Below, piece after piece: positions 9,482-18,200 of a stretch of 64,000 bases of DNA (within the stretch, counting starts at the first letter, position 1; the number at the start of each line of letters is the position of its first letter). The DNA is taken from the NCBI GenBank assembly GCA_025210375.1, contig JAOASB010000054.1, positions 1-64,000 of the forward strand. Direction: 5' to 3'. Source of the stretch: Maledivibacter sp. (GTDB lineage: Bacteria; Bacillota; Clostridia; Peptostreptococcales; Caminicellaceae). Made by a program: the position numbers and the translations under genes. Below the pieces are notes generated by a model. The model searched no databases, was not told where the DNA came from, and saw nothing but the letters and a program-made list of their open reading frames with translations.

Positions 9482-9892
9482 ATGTTAAGAGTAATATATA
9501 TAGTTTTAGGATTTATATGTTTTGGGCTTGGGGCTATAGGGACTATTTTACCTGTGCTGCCAACGGTTCCTTTTTTGTTGCTGGCATCATTTTGTTTCAT
9601 GCGTGGGTCAGAGAGGTTTAATAACTGGTTTCTATCAACACGCTTATATAAAAAACATCTTGAAAGTTTTTCGAAATCACGCTCTATGACTCTTAAAACC
9701 AAAATATCTATTCTTGGATTTGCTTCATTAATGCTCATTATGGCATTTATATTTTCAGCAAATACATATGCAAGGATACTTATTGGTGCTGTGTTTATTC
9801 TCAAGTATTATTACTTTATTTTTAAAATCGAAACAATAAAGGGGGGCTATGTAGACGATGGTAAACAAAAGGCTAATCGGACTGTTAGGTGA
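9482..9892 (+). CDS. DUF454 (YbaN-type) membrane protein
   Basis: This is a 136-residue protein with about three membrane segments. It starts with the family signature: a hydrophobic helix rich in glycine, then GTILPVLPTVPFLLLASFCF and the FNNWFLST motif typical of DUF454/YbaN. The molecular role of the family is unknown. The ATG follows AAAAGGAGAAA. Its end overlaps the next gene by 35 bp, so translation is probably coupled to the CydDC-like ABC exporter. From memory, this family often sits beside iron or heme genes in Firmicutes, which agrees with the region here. Confidence 0.8.
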   Translation: MLRVIYIVLGFICFGLGAIGTILPVLPTVPFLLLASFCFMRGSERFNNWFLSTRLYKKHLESFSKSRSMTLKTKISILGFASLMLIMAFIFSANTYARILIGAVFILKYYYFIFKIETIKGGYVDDGKQKANRTVR

Positions 9893-11594
9893 GTCAAAAA
9901 AATATATAGCCCTACATGTGTTTATAAATTGGATAAGCCTATTATCTAATATTTTGATCGTTGTTTATGTTTCAATATTACTCCAACGGGCCTTAAATAA
10001 TGAAATTGCTGTGGGAAATATTTTAACGGCATCAGCAATTATCCTAGCAGCATTAGTTATCAGATTTATATGTAATTATAATTTATCTACCCTGTCATAC
10101 AAATTATCCACAGAGGTAAAAAGAGATTTACGGACAAACATATACAAAAAACTCTTTAAAATTGGTACTGCATATTCTCAAAGGGTTTCTACGTCGGAGA
10201 CCATACAGGTTGCAGTTGAAGGGGTGGAACAACTGGAAGCGTATTTTGGAAAGTTTTTACCACAGCTGTTTTACAGTATTTTAGCCCCTGCCACATTATT
10301 TGCTGTTTTGTCATTTATAAGTATTAAGGCATCGGTGGTACTCTTGATCTGTGTCCCTCTAATACCAGCTGTAATCATTATAATTCAGCGGTTTGCAAAG
10401 AAGATGATGGGTAAATATTGGGGAGATTATATAAATCTTGGAGAGACTTTCTTAGAAAATTTGCAGGGGCTTACAACACTGAAGATTTATGGGACTGATA
10501 AAGTTAAAAATGATGAAATGAATCGTGCTGCCGAGGGTTTTCGTAGGATTACTATGAAGGTTTTAACCATGCAGCTGAATTCAATAGCGGTTATGGATTT
10601 GATAGCCTTTGGAGGTACTGCCCTGGGAGTTATTGTATCCGTGCTTCAGTTTGTACAGGGAGAAATAGAATTCTCAGGAGCTATTTCTATTATCCTTTTA
10701 TCTGCTGAATTTTTTATACCACTTAGACTTCTTGGCTCGTTTTTTCATGTGGCTATGAATGGGATTGCTGCAAGTGGTAAAATTTTTCGCATAATGGATT
10801 TAGAAGAGGAAACTGTGAAAACAGAGATCATAGAAAATGCACATATAAAGATAAGCAATTTGGATTTTAGTTATGATGGATCAAAACGGATACTTAAAGG
10901 AATTTCTATTGACGTCCCAAGGGGAGGCTTTATTTCAATCGTAGGAGAATCGGGGTCAGGTAAAAGTACAGTTGCTTCTCTAATAACGGGTCAGATCAAA
11001 GGATATAAAGGAAGCTTGATGATAGGTGGAAGTGAAATAAGAGAGATTAAAGAAGATAGCGTTATGAGACATATCACTGCTATAGGACATAACAGCTATA
11101 TATTTAAGGGAACGATACAGGATAATCTAAGAATGGGTAACCCCCATGCAAGTAAGGTAGAGATGATTAGTGCGTTAAAGCGGGCGAATCTTTATGAGTT
11201 CTTTTCATGGAAGGAAGGGCTTTCTAAGGAACTTGAGGAAAGGGGAGCCAATTTATCGGGAGGACAGCGTCAGAGGCTTGCTTTAGCAAGGGCACTCCTT
11301 CATGATAGTGATATATATATTTTTGATGAAGCTACATCAAATATTGATGTAGAAAGTGAAGATAGTATTATGAAGACAATATTGGCCCTTGCAGGTAAAA
11401 AAACCGTAATACTAATTTCCCATAGACTAGCAAATGTCGAAAAATCCGACGAAATATATGTGCTTCGTAATGGGGAAATTATAGAGTCGGGTAAGCATAT
11501 GGATTTAATAAACCGTAAGGGATATTATTCAAAGCTATACTTTACACAATACGATATTGAACAATATGCAAAGGGTGGTGGTATCTATGCATAG
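9858..11594 (+). CDS. CydD-like ABC transporter, membrane plus ATPase
   Basis: This is a 578-residue half-transporter. An N-terminal exporter-type domain with six predicted helices (about 15-305) is followed by an ATPase with Walker A GESGSGKST near residue 363, signature LSGGQRQR, Walker B IYIFDEATS and the H-loop ISHRLANVE. Arrangement and text resemble the CydD half of the CydDC thiol/heme-linked exporter. The next gene supplies the CydC-like half. The start ATG 9858 lies inside the end of the DUF454 gene behind AAGGGGGG. In this place (iron promoter, DUF454, DtxR-like regulator) a role in heme, porphyrin or thiol traffic is likely, but the substrate is not shown. Confidence 0.8.
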   Translation: MVNKRLIGLLGESKKYIALHVFINWISLLSNILIVVYVSILLQRALNNEIAVGNILTASAIILAALVIRFICNYNLSTLSYKLSTEVKRDLRTNIYKKLFKIGTAYSQRVSTSETIQVAVEGVEQLEAYFGKFLPQLFYSILAPATLFAVLSFISIKASVVLLICVPLIPAVIIIIQRFAKKMMGKYWGDYINLGETFLENLQGLTTLKIYGTDKVKNDEMNRAAEGFRRITMKVLTMQLNSIAVMDLIAFGGTALGVIVSVLQFVQGEIEFSGAISIILLSAEFFIPLRLLGSFFHVAMNGIAASGKIFRIMDLEEETVKTEIIENAHIKISNLDFSYDGSKRILKGISIDVPRGGFISIVGESGSGKSTVASLITGQIKGYKGSLMIGGSEIREIKEDSVMRHITAIGHNSYIFKGTIQDNLRMGNPHASKVEMISALKRANLYEFFSWKEGLSKELEERGANLSGGQRQRLALARALLHDSDIYIFDEATSNIDVESEDSIMKTILALAGKKTVILISHRLANVEKSDEIYVLRNGEIIESGKHMDLINRKGYYSKLYFTQYDIEQYAKGGGIYA

Positions 11595-13242
11595 AAGCTC
11601 GTTTTCCATTATAGGGAGGCTTATTATCCTTATTGGGCCTTTAATGACAGTCATGATAATTGCAATATTAATGGGAGTGCTGGGATTTGTGTGTTCCACG
11701 TTTATTACAGTGTTTGGGGGTTTTGCATTATTGAGCGCTAGTGGTACAAATTCTTTTATGGATATACATTCAATTTTAATATCCGTAATAGTTATGGCTT
11801 TTCTACGGGGGATACTACGATATGGAGAACAGTTAAGCGGACATTATATTGCTTTTAAATTGCTTGCTATTTTGAGGGATAAGGTATTTAAAGCATTGAG
11901 ACGCCTCTCTCCTGCAAAGCTTGAAGGAAAAGATAAAGGGAACTTAATATCGCTTATTACAAGTGATATTGAACTTTTGGAGGTGTTTTATGCACATACA
12001 ATAGCACCTGTTTCAATTGCTATCATAACTTCACTTATTATGGTGATTTTTATTGGTACATATAATATTATTCTGGCAGGGGTTGCTGCTCTTGCGTATT
12101 TAACAGTGGGTTTCATTATTCCTACCATAACTTCACCTGCAGGTAGACAACATGGGAGGAAATACAGGGAATCCTTTGGTAGGCTCAGCAGTTATTTATT
12201 AGAGAGCCTCCGTGGGATGAAGGAAAGTATACAGTATTGCTGGGAAGAAAAACGTCTGGAGGAAATTGATAGTATTACAGATGAAATGGACCAGAGTCAA
12301 AGGTCATTAAAGAGACATGAAGGTATGACAAAAGCTGTCACTGACACAATGATACTGGGATTTTCATTGTGTATTCTTTTTGTAGGATTATATCTTCAAT
12401 CAAAGGGAGAAATAGGATTTAAAGATGTATTGATACCAACTATTGCACTTTTTAGTTCCTTTGGGCCTGTAGCGGCCCTTAGCAGTTTATCCAACAATCT
12501 TCTCCAGGTTTTTGCAAGCGGAGAGAGAGTTTTGGATATTCTTGATGAACATCCTCAGGTTGAAGATGTTACAGAGGGCAAAGATTTGAATTTCCAAGAT
12601 ATAATCTGTGACAAAATAAGCTTTGCCTATCAGGAGGAAAGAATACTCCGAAATGTGAATTTGCATATACCTAAAAATAGTATTACGGGAATAATGGGAA
12701 AAACAGGTTCGGGTAAGTCCACATTGCTAAAGCTTATCATGCGGTTTTGGGATGTACAAAGGGGAACAGTAAAAATTTCAGGTGAAGATATAAGAAATAT
12801 AAACACAAAAACATTGAGAAACCTTTTGAGCTTTGTCACACAGGATACTTTTCTTTTTAATGATACAATTGAGGAAAATATAAGAATGGGTAAAAAGAAT
12901 GTATCTGAGAAGGATGTAGAGGGGGCAGCAAAAAAAGCTTCTATACATGATTTTATAATGACTCTTCCTAATGGATATAAGACAAATGTTGGAGAGCTTG
13001 GAGATAGGCTTTCCGGTGGAGAACGGCAGCGTATAGGGATTGCACGTGCTTTTTTGCATAATGCACCTCTTATGCTTCTTGATGAACCCACAAGCAACCT
13101 TGATAGTCTGAATGAAGCCATAGTACTAAAGGCTCTTTATGAACAAAGGGAAAATAGAACGATTATAATTGTATCACATAGAAACTCGACTATGAGTATT
13201 GCGGATAGGATTCACCATATGCAAGGGGGGTATATCTCATAA
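11587..13242 (+). CDS. CydC-like ABC transporter, membrane plus ATPase
   Basis: This is a 551-residue partner half-transporter. The frame is open from a TTG at 11557, but ATG 11587, behind AAGGGTGGTGG and overlapping the previous stop by 8 bp, is the likely start. The membrane domain spans about 10-300. The ATPase has GKTGSGKST near residue 371, a Q-loop TQDTFLF, signature LSGGERQR, LLDEPTS and VSHRNST. With the gene upstream it would form a heterodimeric exporter of CydDC type. No cytochrome bd genes (cydAB) are nearby, so a respiratory-oxidase link is not supported here. Confidence 0.8.
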   Translation: MHRSSFSIIGRLIILIGPLMTVMIIAILMGVLGFVCSTFITVFGGFALLSASGTNSFMDIHSILISVIVMAFLRGILRYGEQLSGHYIAFKLLAILRDKVFKALRRLSPAKLEGKDKGNLISLITSDIELLEVFYAHTIAPVSIAIITSLIMVIFIGTYNIILAGVAALAYLTVGFIIPTITSPAGRQHGRKYRESFGRLSSYLLESLRGMKESIQYCWEEKRLEEIDSITDEMDQSQRSLKRHEGMTKAVTDTMILGFSLCILFVGLYLQSKGEIGFKDVLIPTIALFSSFGPVAALSSLSNNLLQVFASGERVLDILDEHPQVEDVTEGKDLNFQDIICDKISFAYQEERILRNVNLHIPKNSITGIMGKTGSGKSTLLKLIMRFWDVQRGTVKISGEDIRNINTKTLRNLLSFVTQDTFLFNDTIEENIRMGKKNVSEKDVEGAAKKASIHDFIMTLPNGYKTNVGELGDRLSGGERQRIGIARAFLHNAPLMLLDEPTSNLDSLNEAIVLKALYEQRENRTIIIVSHRNSTMSIADRIHHMQGGYIS

Positions 13243-13350
13243 TACCCCTTGTCAAGGTCCAGAATTTTCAACAAAAGCTTTTAGCTTCAGGGACTGAGCC
13301 CGTGGGTTTATAGTTTTAATCGAAATGATATTAATGGGGGGGACTCGTAT

Positions 13351-14208
13351 ATGGTATATGAATTAATAAACAAAAGAGGGGAGTTGGAAGAAATGAACCT
13401 TACACCAAAACAACTACAGTATTTATTCTACATTGATTTCTACAGAAAAAGTAATAGACTCATATCGGATTTGGCTGAAAGATTAGGAGTATCAAAGGCT
13501 GCTGTATCACAGGTGATCGACATATATGGGACTAACGGTTTAATCAATCGTGATTCATCGGGGAAAATTGTTCTTACCCATGACTCAGAGCTAGTTATAA
13601 AGGAAATAAAGAGAAAACATGAAATAATCTTTACCTTTTTTAGTGCAATGAGAAATTTCACAGATGAAATGGCTATAAAATCCGCACTACAGTATATATG
13701 CTTCATGCCCTGTGAGAGTGTAGATGGGCTCATACAAAAGATTAAGGAAAATGATGAAATGAGTCGTATACGCTGGGATTTGAATGATAAAAAGAATCGA
13801 ATAGATTTTCCTTTTAACAATGGAAGTTATCAGGTTAATTTTAATGTGTATAAGAAAGGCTGCCAGGAAATTTCCATGGGGGACAAAGGATTTGTAAAAC
13901 CGGCAAAAATGGTTGTGATAGATGGAACAGGTACAATTACCCTTACGGCTAAGGAAATACGCTATAAAGGAGAAAGAGGAAAGAATTTTAGGGGTAGACT
14001 TTCAAGGTTAAGTTGTCTAATGGATGATGATTATGTACAAATAAAGCGTCAAAAAAATGAATATACTATTCCCCTTCATTATATTAATAAATTAAGTAAA
14101 GCACCTGATGGGACACTTTTTGGTACAGTAAGAATACTGGCACAGGCTGGCAAATGTGTCGCAAATATGTCCGCCAGTGAGGCTGATATGGTTTTTAAAT
14201 TCGTATAA
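13351..14208 (+). CDS. DtxR/MntR-like regulator with an unfamiliar C-terminal half
   Basis: This is a 285-residue protein starting at ATG 13351 behind GGGGGGGAC. Residues about 18-90 form a winged helix like MntR/DtxR: ISDLAERLGVSKAAVSQVID, a wing with GKIVLTHDSE, then a KEIKRKHEIIFTFF helix that normally leads into the metal-sensing and dimerisation part. The following 190 residues do not match a classical DtxR dimerisation/SH3 arrangement that I recognise. The gene stands between two operons that share the TTAAGTTAACTTAA-type site, so it is the natural candidate for their metal-dependent repressor. That link is an inference. No clear terminator separates it from the operator downstream. Confidence 0.65.
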   Translation: MVYELINKRGELEEMNLTPKQLQYLFYIDFYRKSNRLISDLAERLGVSKAAVSQVIDIYGTNGLINRDSSGKIVLTHDSELVIKEIKRKHEIIFTFFSAMRNFTDEMAIKSALQYICFMPCESVDGLIQKIKENDEMSRIRWDLNDKKNRIDFPFNNGSYQVNFNVYKKGCQEISMGDKGFVKPAKMVVIDGTGTITLTAKEIRYKGERGKNFRGRLSRLSCLMDDDYVQIKRQKNEYTIPLHYINKLSKAPDGTLFGTVRILAQAGKCVANMSASEADMVFKFV

Positions 14209-14251
14209 GTTAAAGTTTTTACTAATAAAAAAATTTTTTTTCTTGATAAAA

Positions 14252-14265
14252 TTAAGTTAACTTAA
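14252..14265. promoter_or_regulatory. perfect 14-bp palindrome, candidate operator
   Basis: TTAAGTTAACTTAA is fully self-complementary. A one-mismatch version lies at 9116-9129. Both lie about 110-125 bp upstream of a TTGACA promoter of an iron/heme-type operon. Confidence 0.5.
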
Positions 14266-14388
14266 CTTTGAATGTTTTTCGTAGAGAAGTGACAAGCCCT
14301 TAAATTTCCACGAAAATAGGATGAATTATAAATTACCAATATACAATAAATATATATTCTGCATAAAAATGCCGAAAAATTACCAGTA

Positions 14389-14417
14389 TTGACATTAATA
14401 ATATATTTTGGTATCTT
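14389..14417 (+). promoter_or_regulatory. sigma-A promoter of the NEAT-like gene
   Basis: TTGACA (14389-14394) and TATCTT (14412-14417) are 17 bp apart. An AAAATGCC motif lies just upstream, as at the 9242 promoter. Confidence 0.7.
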
Positions 14418-14423
14418 AGTATC

Positions 14424-14468
14424 ATAGTTAAGCATCAGGAGATTGAAGGAGAGTGATGCGATGGCTAT
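14424..14468 (+). ncRNA. 5' leader hairpin, candidate cis-regulatory RNA (copy B)
   Basis: ATAGTT (14424-14429) pairs with GGCTAT (14463-14468). After an AA/GAT internal loop, GCATC (14432-14436) pairs with GATGC (14455-14459). The loop holds AAGGAGAG, a strong ribosome site, directed at a start codon inside or just after the stem. Position and fold match copy A at 9277. Confidence 0.5.
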
Positions 14469-14499
14469 TTTTTTACAACATAATGTTAGAACAGTCTAA
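14461..14499 (+). CDS. possible leader peptide, 12 residues
   Basis: ATG 14461 lies 9 bp after GGAG in the leader hairpin loop and opens a 12-codon frame ending at TAA 14497. A second choice is ATG 14456, which gives 20 codons ending at 14516-14518, just before the NEAT-like gene. Either could couple hairpin folding to translation of the next gene. There is no evidence beyond the ribosome site. Confidence 0.3.
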   Translation: MAIFLQHNVRTV

Positions 14500-14522
14500 C
14501 AATAGAGAAAGGGGGTAAAAGA

Positions 14523-15011
14523 ATGAAAATGTCTATCAAAAAATCATCAGTGATTATGGTAGTTTTAATGGTACTTTTATCACTGACTGCAGCATATGCT
14601 GCTCCTGCTATAGCAAATGGCAACCATTACAGTGATGAATTTTCTATCGCAATCTGGAAAGACGGTCAAACGTTACCTGAAACTAATAGTACTCAGTATT
14701 CCATGGCAAATAAAGCGATTGTTGAAAATTCGCAGGAACTAAATGTATCAAATAATGGTGGAAGCCTTACATTTGATATTCAGCCATTTGAGAAGTGGGG
14801 TATTAAAGGGTATATGACATCTTTAAAGGTTGATTTTGGTAATGGTTATGTTGATGCAGAATTTTCTGGTGATACAGTAACACTTGCTATACCAGTTTCT
14901 GAACTTACAGCAGAGAATCATCTTTATCCTGCAAAGGTAGAAAACAGTGTCGTTGGGATTCCAATGAAAAAAGATATTGAGTTCTACATCGATTTAAGTG
15001 ATTGCTATTAG
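14523..15011 (+). CDS. secreted NEAT-like protein, candidate hemophore
   Basis: This is a 162-residue protein with a signal peptide (about 1-27, cleaved near AYA-AP). The mature part is a small beta-rich domain with a YSMANKAIVE motif like the SMxNQF motif of the NEAT domains in the next gene, and a GYMTSLKVDFG strand. I read it as a divergent NEAT-type heme-binding domain without anchor, so it may be released or loosely bound. GGGGG precedes the ATG. Its own promoter, leader hairpin and terminator make it the first gene of the heme group. Heme binding is an inference; a secreted protein of unknown role is the fallback. Confidence 0.6.
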   Translation: MKMSIKKSSVIMVVLMVLLSLTAAYAAPAIANGNHYSDEFSIAIWKDGQTLPETNSTQYSMANKAIVENSQELNVSNNGGSLTFDIQPFEKWGIKGYMTSLKVDFGNGYVDAEFSGDTVTLAIPVSELTAENHLYPAKVENSVVGIPMKKDIEFYIDLSDCY

Positions 15012-15083
15012 TGTTGAGTTGAGAACAGAGCAAAGCTTTATCAAGAATTATGTGGTGTAGATACACCGTTTGTAGTCAAAGAG

Positions 15084-15123
15084 CTTCAGCAACCGGCCTA
15101 CTATGCTGGATGCTGAAGTTTTT
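15084..15123 (+). terminator. rho-independent terminator after the NEAT-like gene
   Basis: CTTCAGCA (15084-15091) pairs with TGCTGAAG (15111-15118), followed by five T residues. It may allow partial read-through into the large surface protein, for which no strong separate promoter was found. Confidence 0.7.
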
Positions 15124-15277
15124 ACTTAAGCAGTATATCTAACTTAGGGATATTGATATAACGTAAATAATTTGTGAACTCATAATTGTTGTAAAAATAT
15201 AAGAGTATGCAGTAAAAATGTTAAGTTGCATTTTAAATAGATATATCTTTTATTAATGAGAGAGGAGTTGAGAATAA

Positions 15278-18200
15278 ATGAAAAGACTTTATGGAAAAGT
15301 TCTAAGTGTTTTTCTGGTATTTGCTATGCTATTAACGTTAATAGTACCAATAACTGTTTATGCTGAAGAGCCGCAGCTTCCTGATAAAGTTGCGCTTTCG
15401 AAAGTTTTTGGAAGAGAGATTGGTGAGATGCAAGTAACTGTAGAAGATTCTGTTTATTGCGTCCAAACATCAATATCCGTAGAATCTGGAATGGATTCTG
15501 TATCATTAAGCGATTTTGAGAAAAAGGATAAGGATGCCGAATTGAGCTTTTACGGAACAGACTTAAGTGGAGAGCCTCTAGCAAACGGTGAATCTGTAGA
15601 ACTGGGGGTAGATGAAGATACAACGGTTTATGTAAAAGTTGTAGCAAGTGATGATTTTGTCTCGAGCGAATATACAATTACCATTAGCAGGGCTGAAGGT
15701 GAAAATGATAATGAAAACTCAAAGGATGTTCCTGATGTAGTAGAGTCAGAGAATGAAGATGAAAAAAAACCTACTGTAGATAGTTTGTCTGACGAGGCTG
15801 AAGGTGAAACTGAAGATGAAAATTCAAAGGGTGTTCCTGATGTAGTAGAGTCGGAAAATCAAGATGAAAGAAAACCTGCTGTAGATAGTTCCTCTAACAA
15901 GGCTAAAGGTGAAAAAAATGATGAAAATCCAAATAATATTCCTGGTGAAGTGAAGCTAAAGACGGTGTTAGGAGAAATTCCTACTATAAAGAATGTTGAA
16001 AAATCGGGGATAATGAGCAAAGTTGAAGCATCATTATCGGTAGAAAGCGATAAAAACTCGATTTCGGTAAATGATATTATCAAGGAAAATCAAAATGCGA
16101 CCCTTGTTTTTCACGGTACATCAACAGGAAGTGAAGCAGTGGAAGAAGCAAAACTTGAAGCCGGTAAAACCACAATGATTTATATAAATGTTAATTATAA
16201 TGTTGGTCAAGTATTTTTGATGGCTCGATATGAAATTGCCGTTACTAGAGAACTTATTCCTAGAGAAGTGAAGCTAAAGACAGTATTAGGAGAAATTCCT
16301 ACTATAAAGAATGTTGAAAAATCGGGGATAATGAGCAAAGTTGAAGCATCATTATCGGTAGAAAGCGATAAAAACTCGATTTCGGTAAATGATATTATCA
16401 AGGAAAATCAAAATGCCACCCTTGTTTTTCACGGTACATCAACAGGAAGTGAAGCAGTGGAAGAAGCAGAACTTGAAGCCGGTAAAACCACAATGATTTA
16501 TATAAATGTTAATTATAATGTTGGTCAAGTATTTTTGATGGCTCGATATGAAATTGCAATCACTAGAGCTGGGTCAGAAAATGGTGATGAAAATTCAAAC
16601 AATATTACTGATAAAGTTGAACTTGATACGGTACTGGGGAAAATGCCTATTATAGATAAAGATAATTTGATATATGATGAATCAAATAAAATATATACAA
16701 TTGCTGCATCATTATCAGTAGGTAGTGAAATTAATTCGGTTTCTTCAACTGACGTTGCTGGATTGGATCAAAATGCTACTATTACCTTTTACGGTACAGA
16801 CTCATCTTGGCAAACAACAACGGAAGCGGCAGTAAACCTTGCAGCAGGTATGGCTACAACCGTGTATGTAAAAGTTACAGCGGGTGATGAATCTGTATCA
16901 AGTAAGTATACAGTTACTATTACCAAGGCTAATACTGGATCGGTTGAAATCACTGAATTTGAAACGATAAAAATATACGGCGGCACCATGAGCGATATAG
17001 TTTATAACGATATTGATGATGTAGTCAACTATCTTAATGATAATTATTCCCATATTATGATTCGCGGCACTGGCGATTCTATTCCAGTTAATAGCTGGGT
17101 AAATAAGGGGGAATATACTCCGGATACCGAAGGAAATTATACATTCGTCGCTACATTAGGGACTGTTCCTGAGGGATATACCCTTGGTGAAGGTGTAACA
17201 GCAACTGCTGTGGTTTCTATCTTTGATGAGAACAAATCGGCAGGCGTTGTGGATTCTGTTTTACAGAAAAAGCTGTGTACTGTTTTAGGCGTTAGTGAGG
17301 ATCATGACATTACCGTAGCCGACATGATGGGACTGACCGATACTCTGGATTTGAAAAAAAATAGCAGGGATGACATCCAAGATTATTCAGGTCTACGCCA
17401 TGCTCAAAATATTACTGGTCTAGATCTAAGTAGGAATAAGCTGTCGGGTAGTGCATCTGCTGATAAGGTATCTGACCTAAGCTATCTTAGCAATCTTGAA
17501 TTATTAAATCTAAGAAGTGTTGAAATGGGAGTGCATTTACCCGATATAGGGGGATTGAAGAATCTTAAGGAATTGAATCTTGGGAGCAACAAATTGACGT
17601 TTCTTCCGAATATGACAAACATGACTGGACTTGAGATTCTTGATGTGAGATATAATTCCCAGGAAGGTATTCCTCTAAAAAATATTTCACAAATCAAAGA
17701 ACTAGTGAAATTGAAAAGTCTAAATATAAGTTCATGCAATTTAGATTTGCTGCCTAATTTAAGTAAACTTGCAGACCTTGAATATTTGAATGCAAGAAGC
17801 AATAGTCTTACAACTTTGGATAATAGTGGTATTGAAAAGTTGTCTTCCTTGACCCAGTTTATCGCGGACAAAAATAAATTGAAGGATATTGATCTAAGTG
17901 AATACAAGTTGACGAATCTGAACTATCTATCTCTAAACGAGAATGAATTAACTTCCCTTGCGGTTAAAGATTTGCCAGAATTGACAGAGCTTAATGTAAG
18001 AGCCAATGCTCTTGGTGATGAAAACGGCCATATAACTTTGCAAGGATTGCCCAAGCTTACTAAGCTTAATCTTGCTTCAAATGGCTTTAAAGCCATGCCT
18101 GATATCAGTTCTTTAACTGAGTTGACAACGATTGATATTAGCTCAAATAAGCTTACGGATATCACAGGAAATTTAAGTTCGCTTACTAAGGTAACGGAAT

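Noticed and set aside
10947..13100. cydAB-linked CydDC identity for the ABC pair
   Set aside because: The sequences resemble CydD and CydC, but no cydA or cydB is in the window, so gene symbols were not given.
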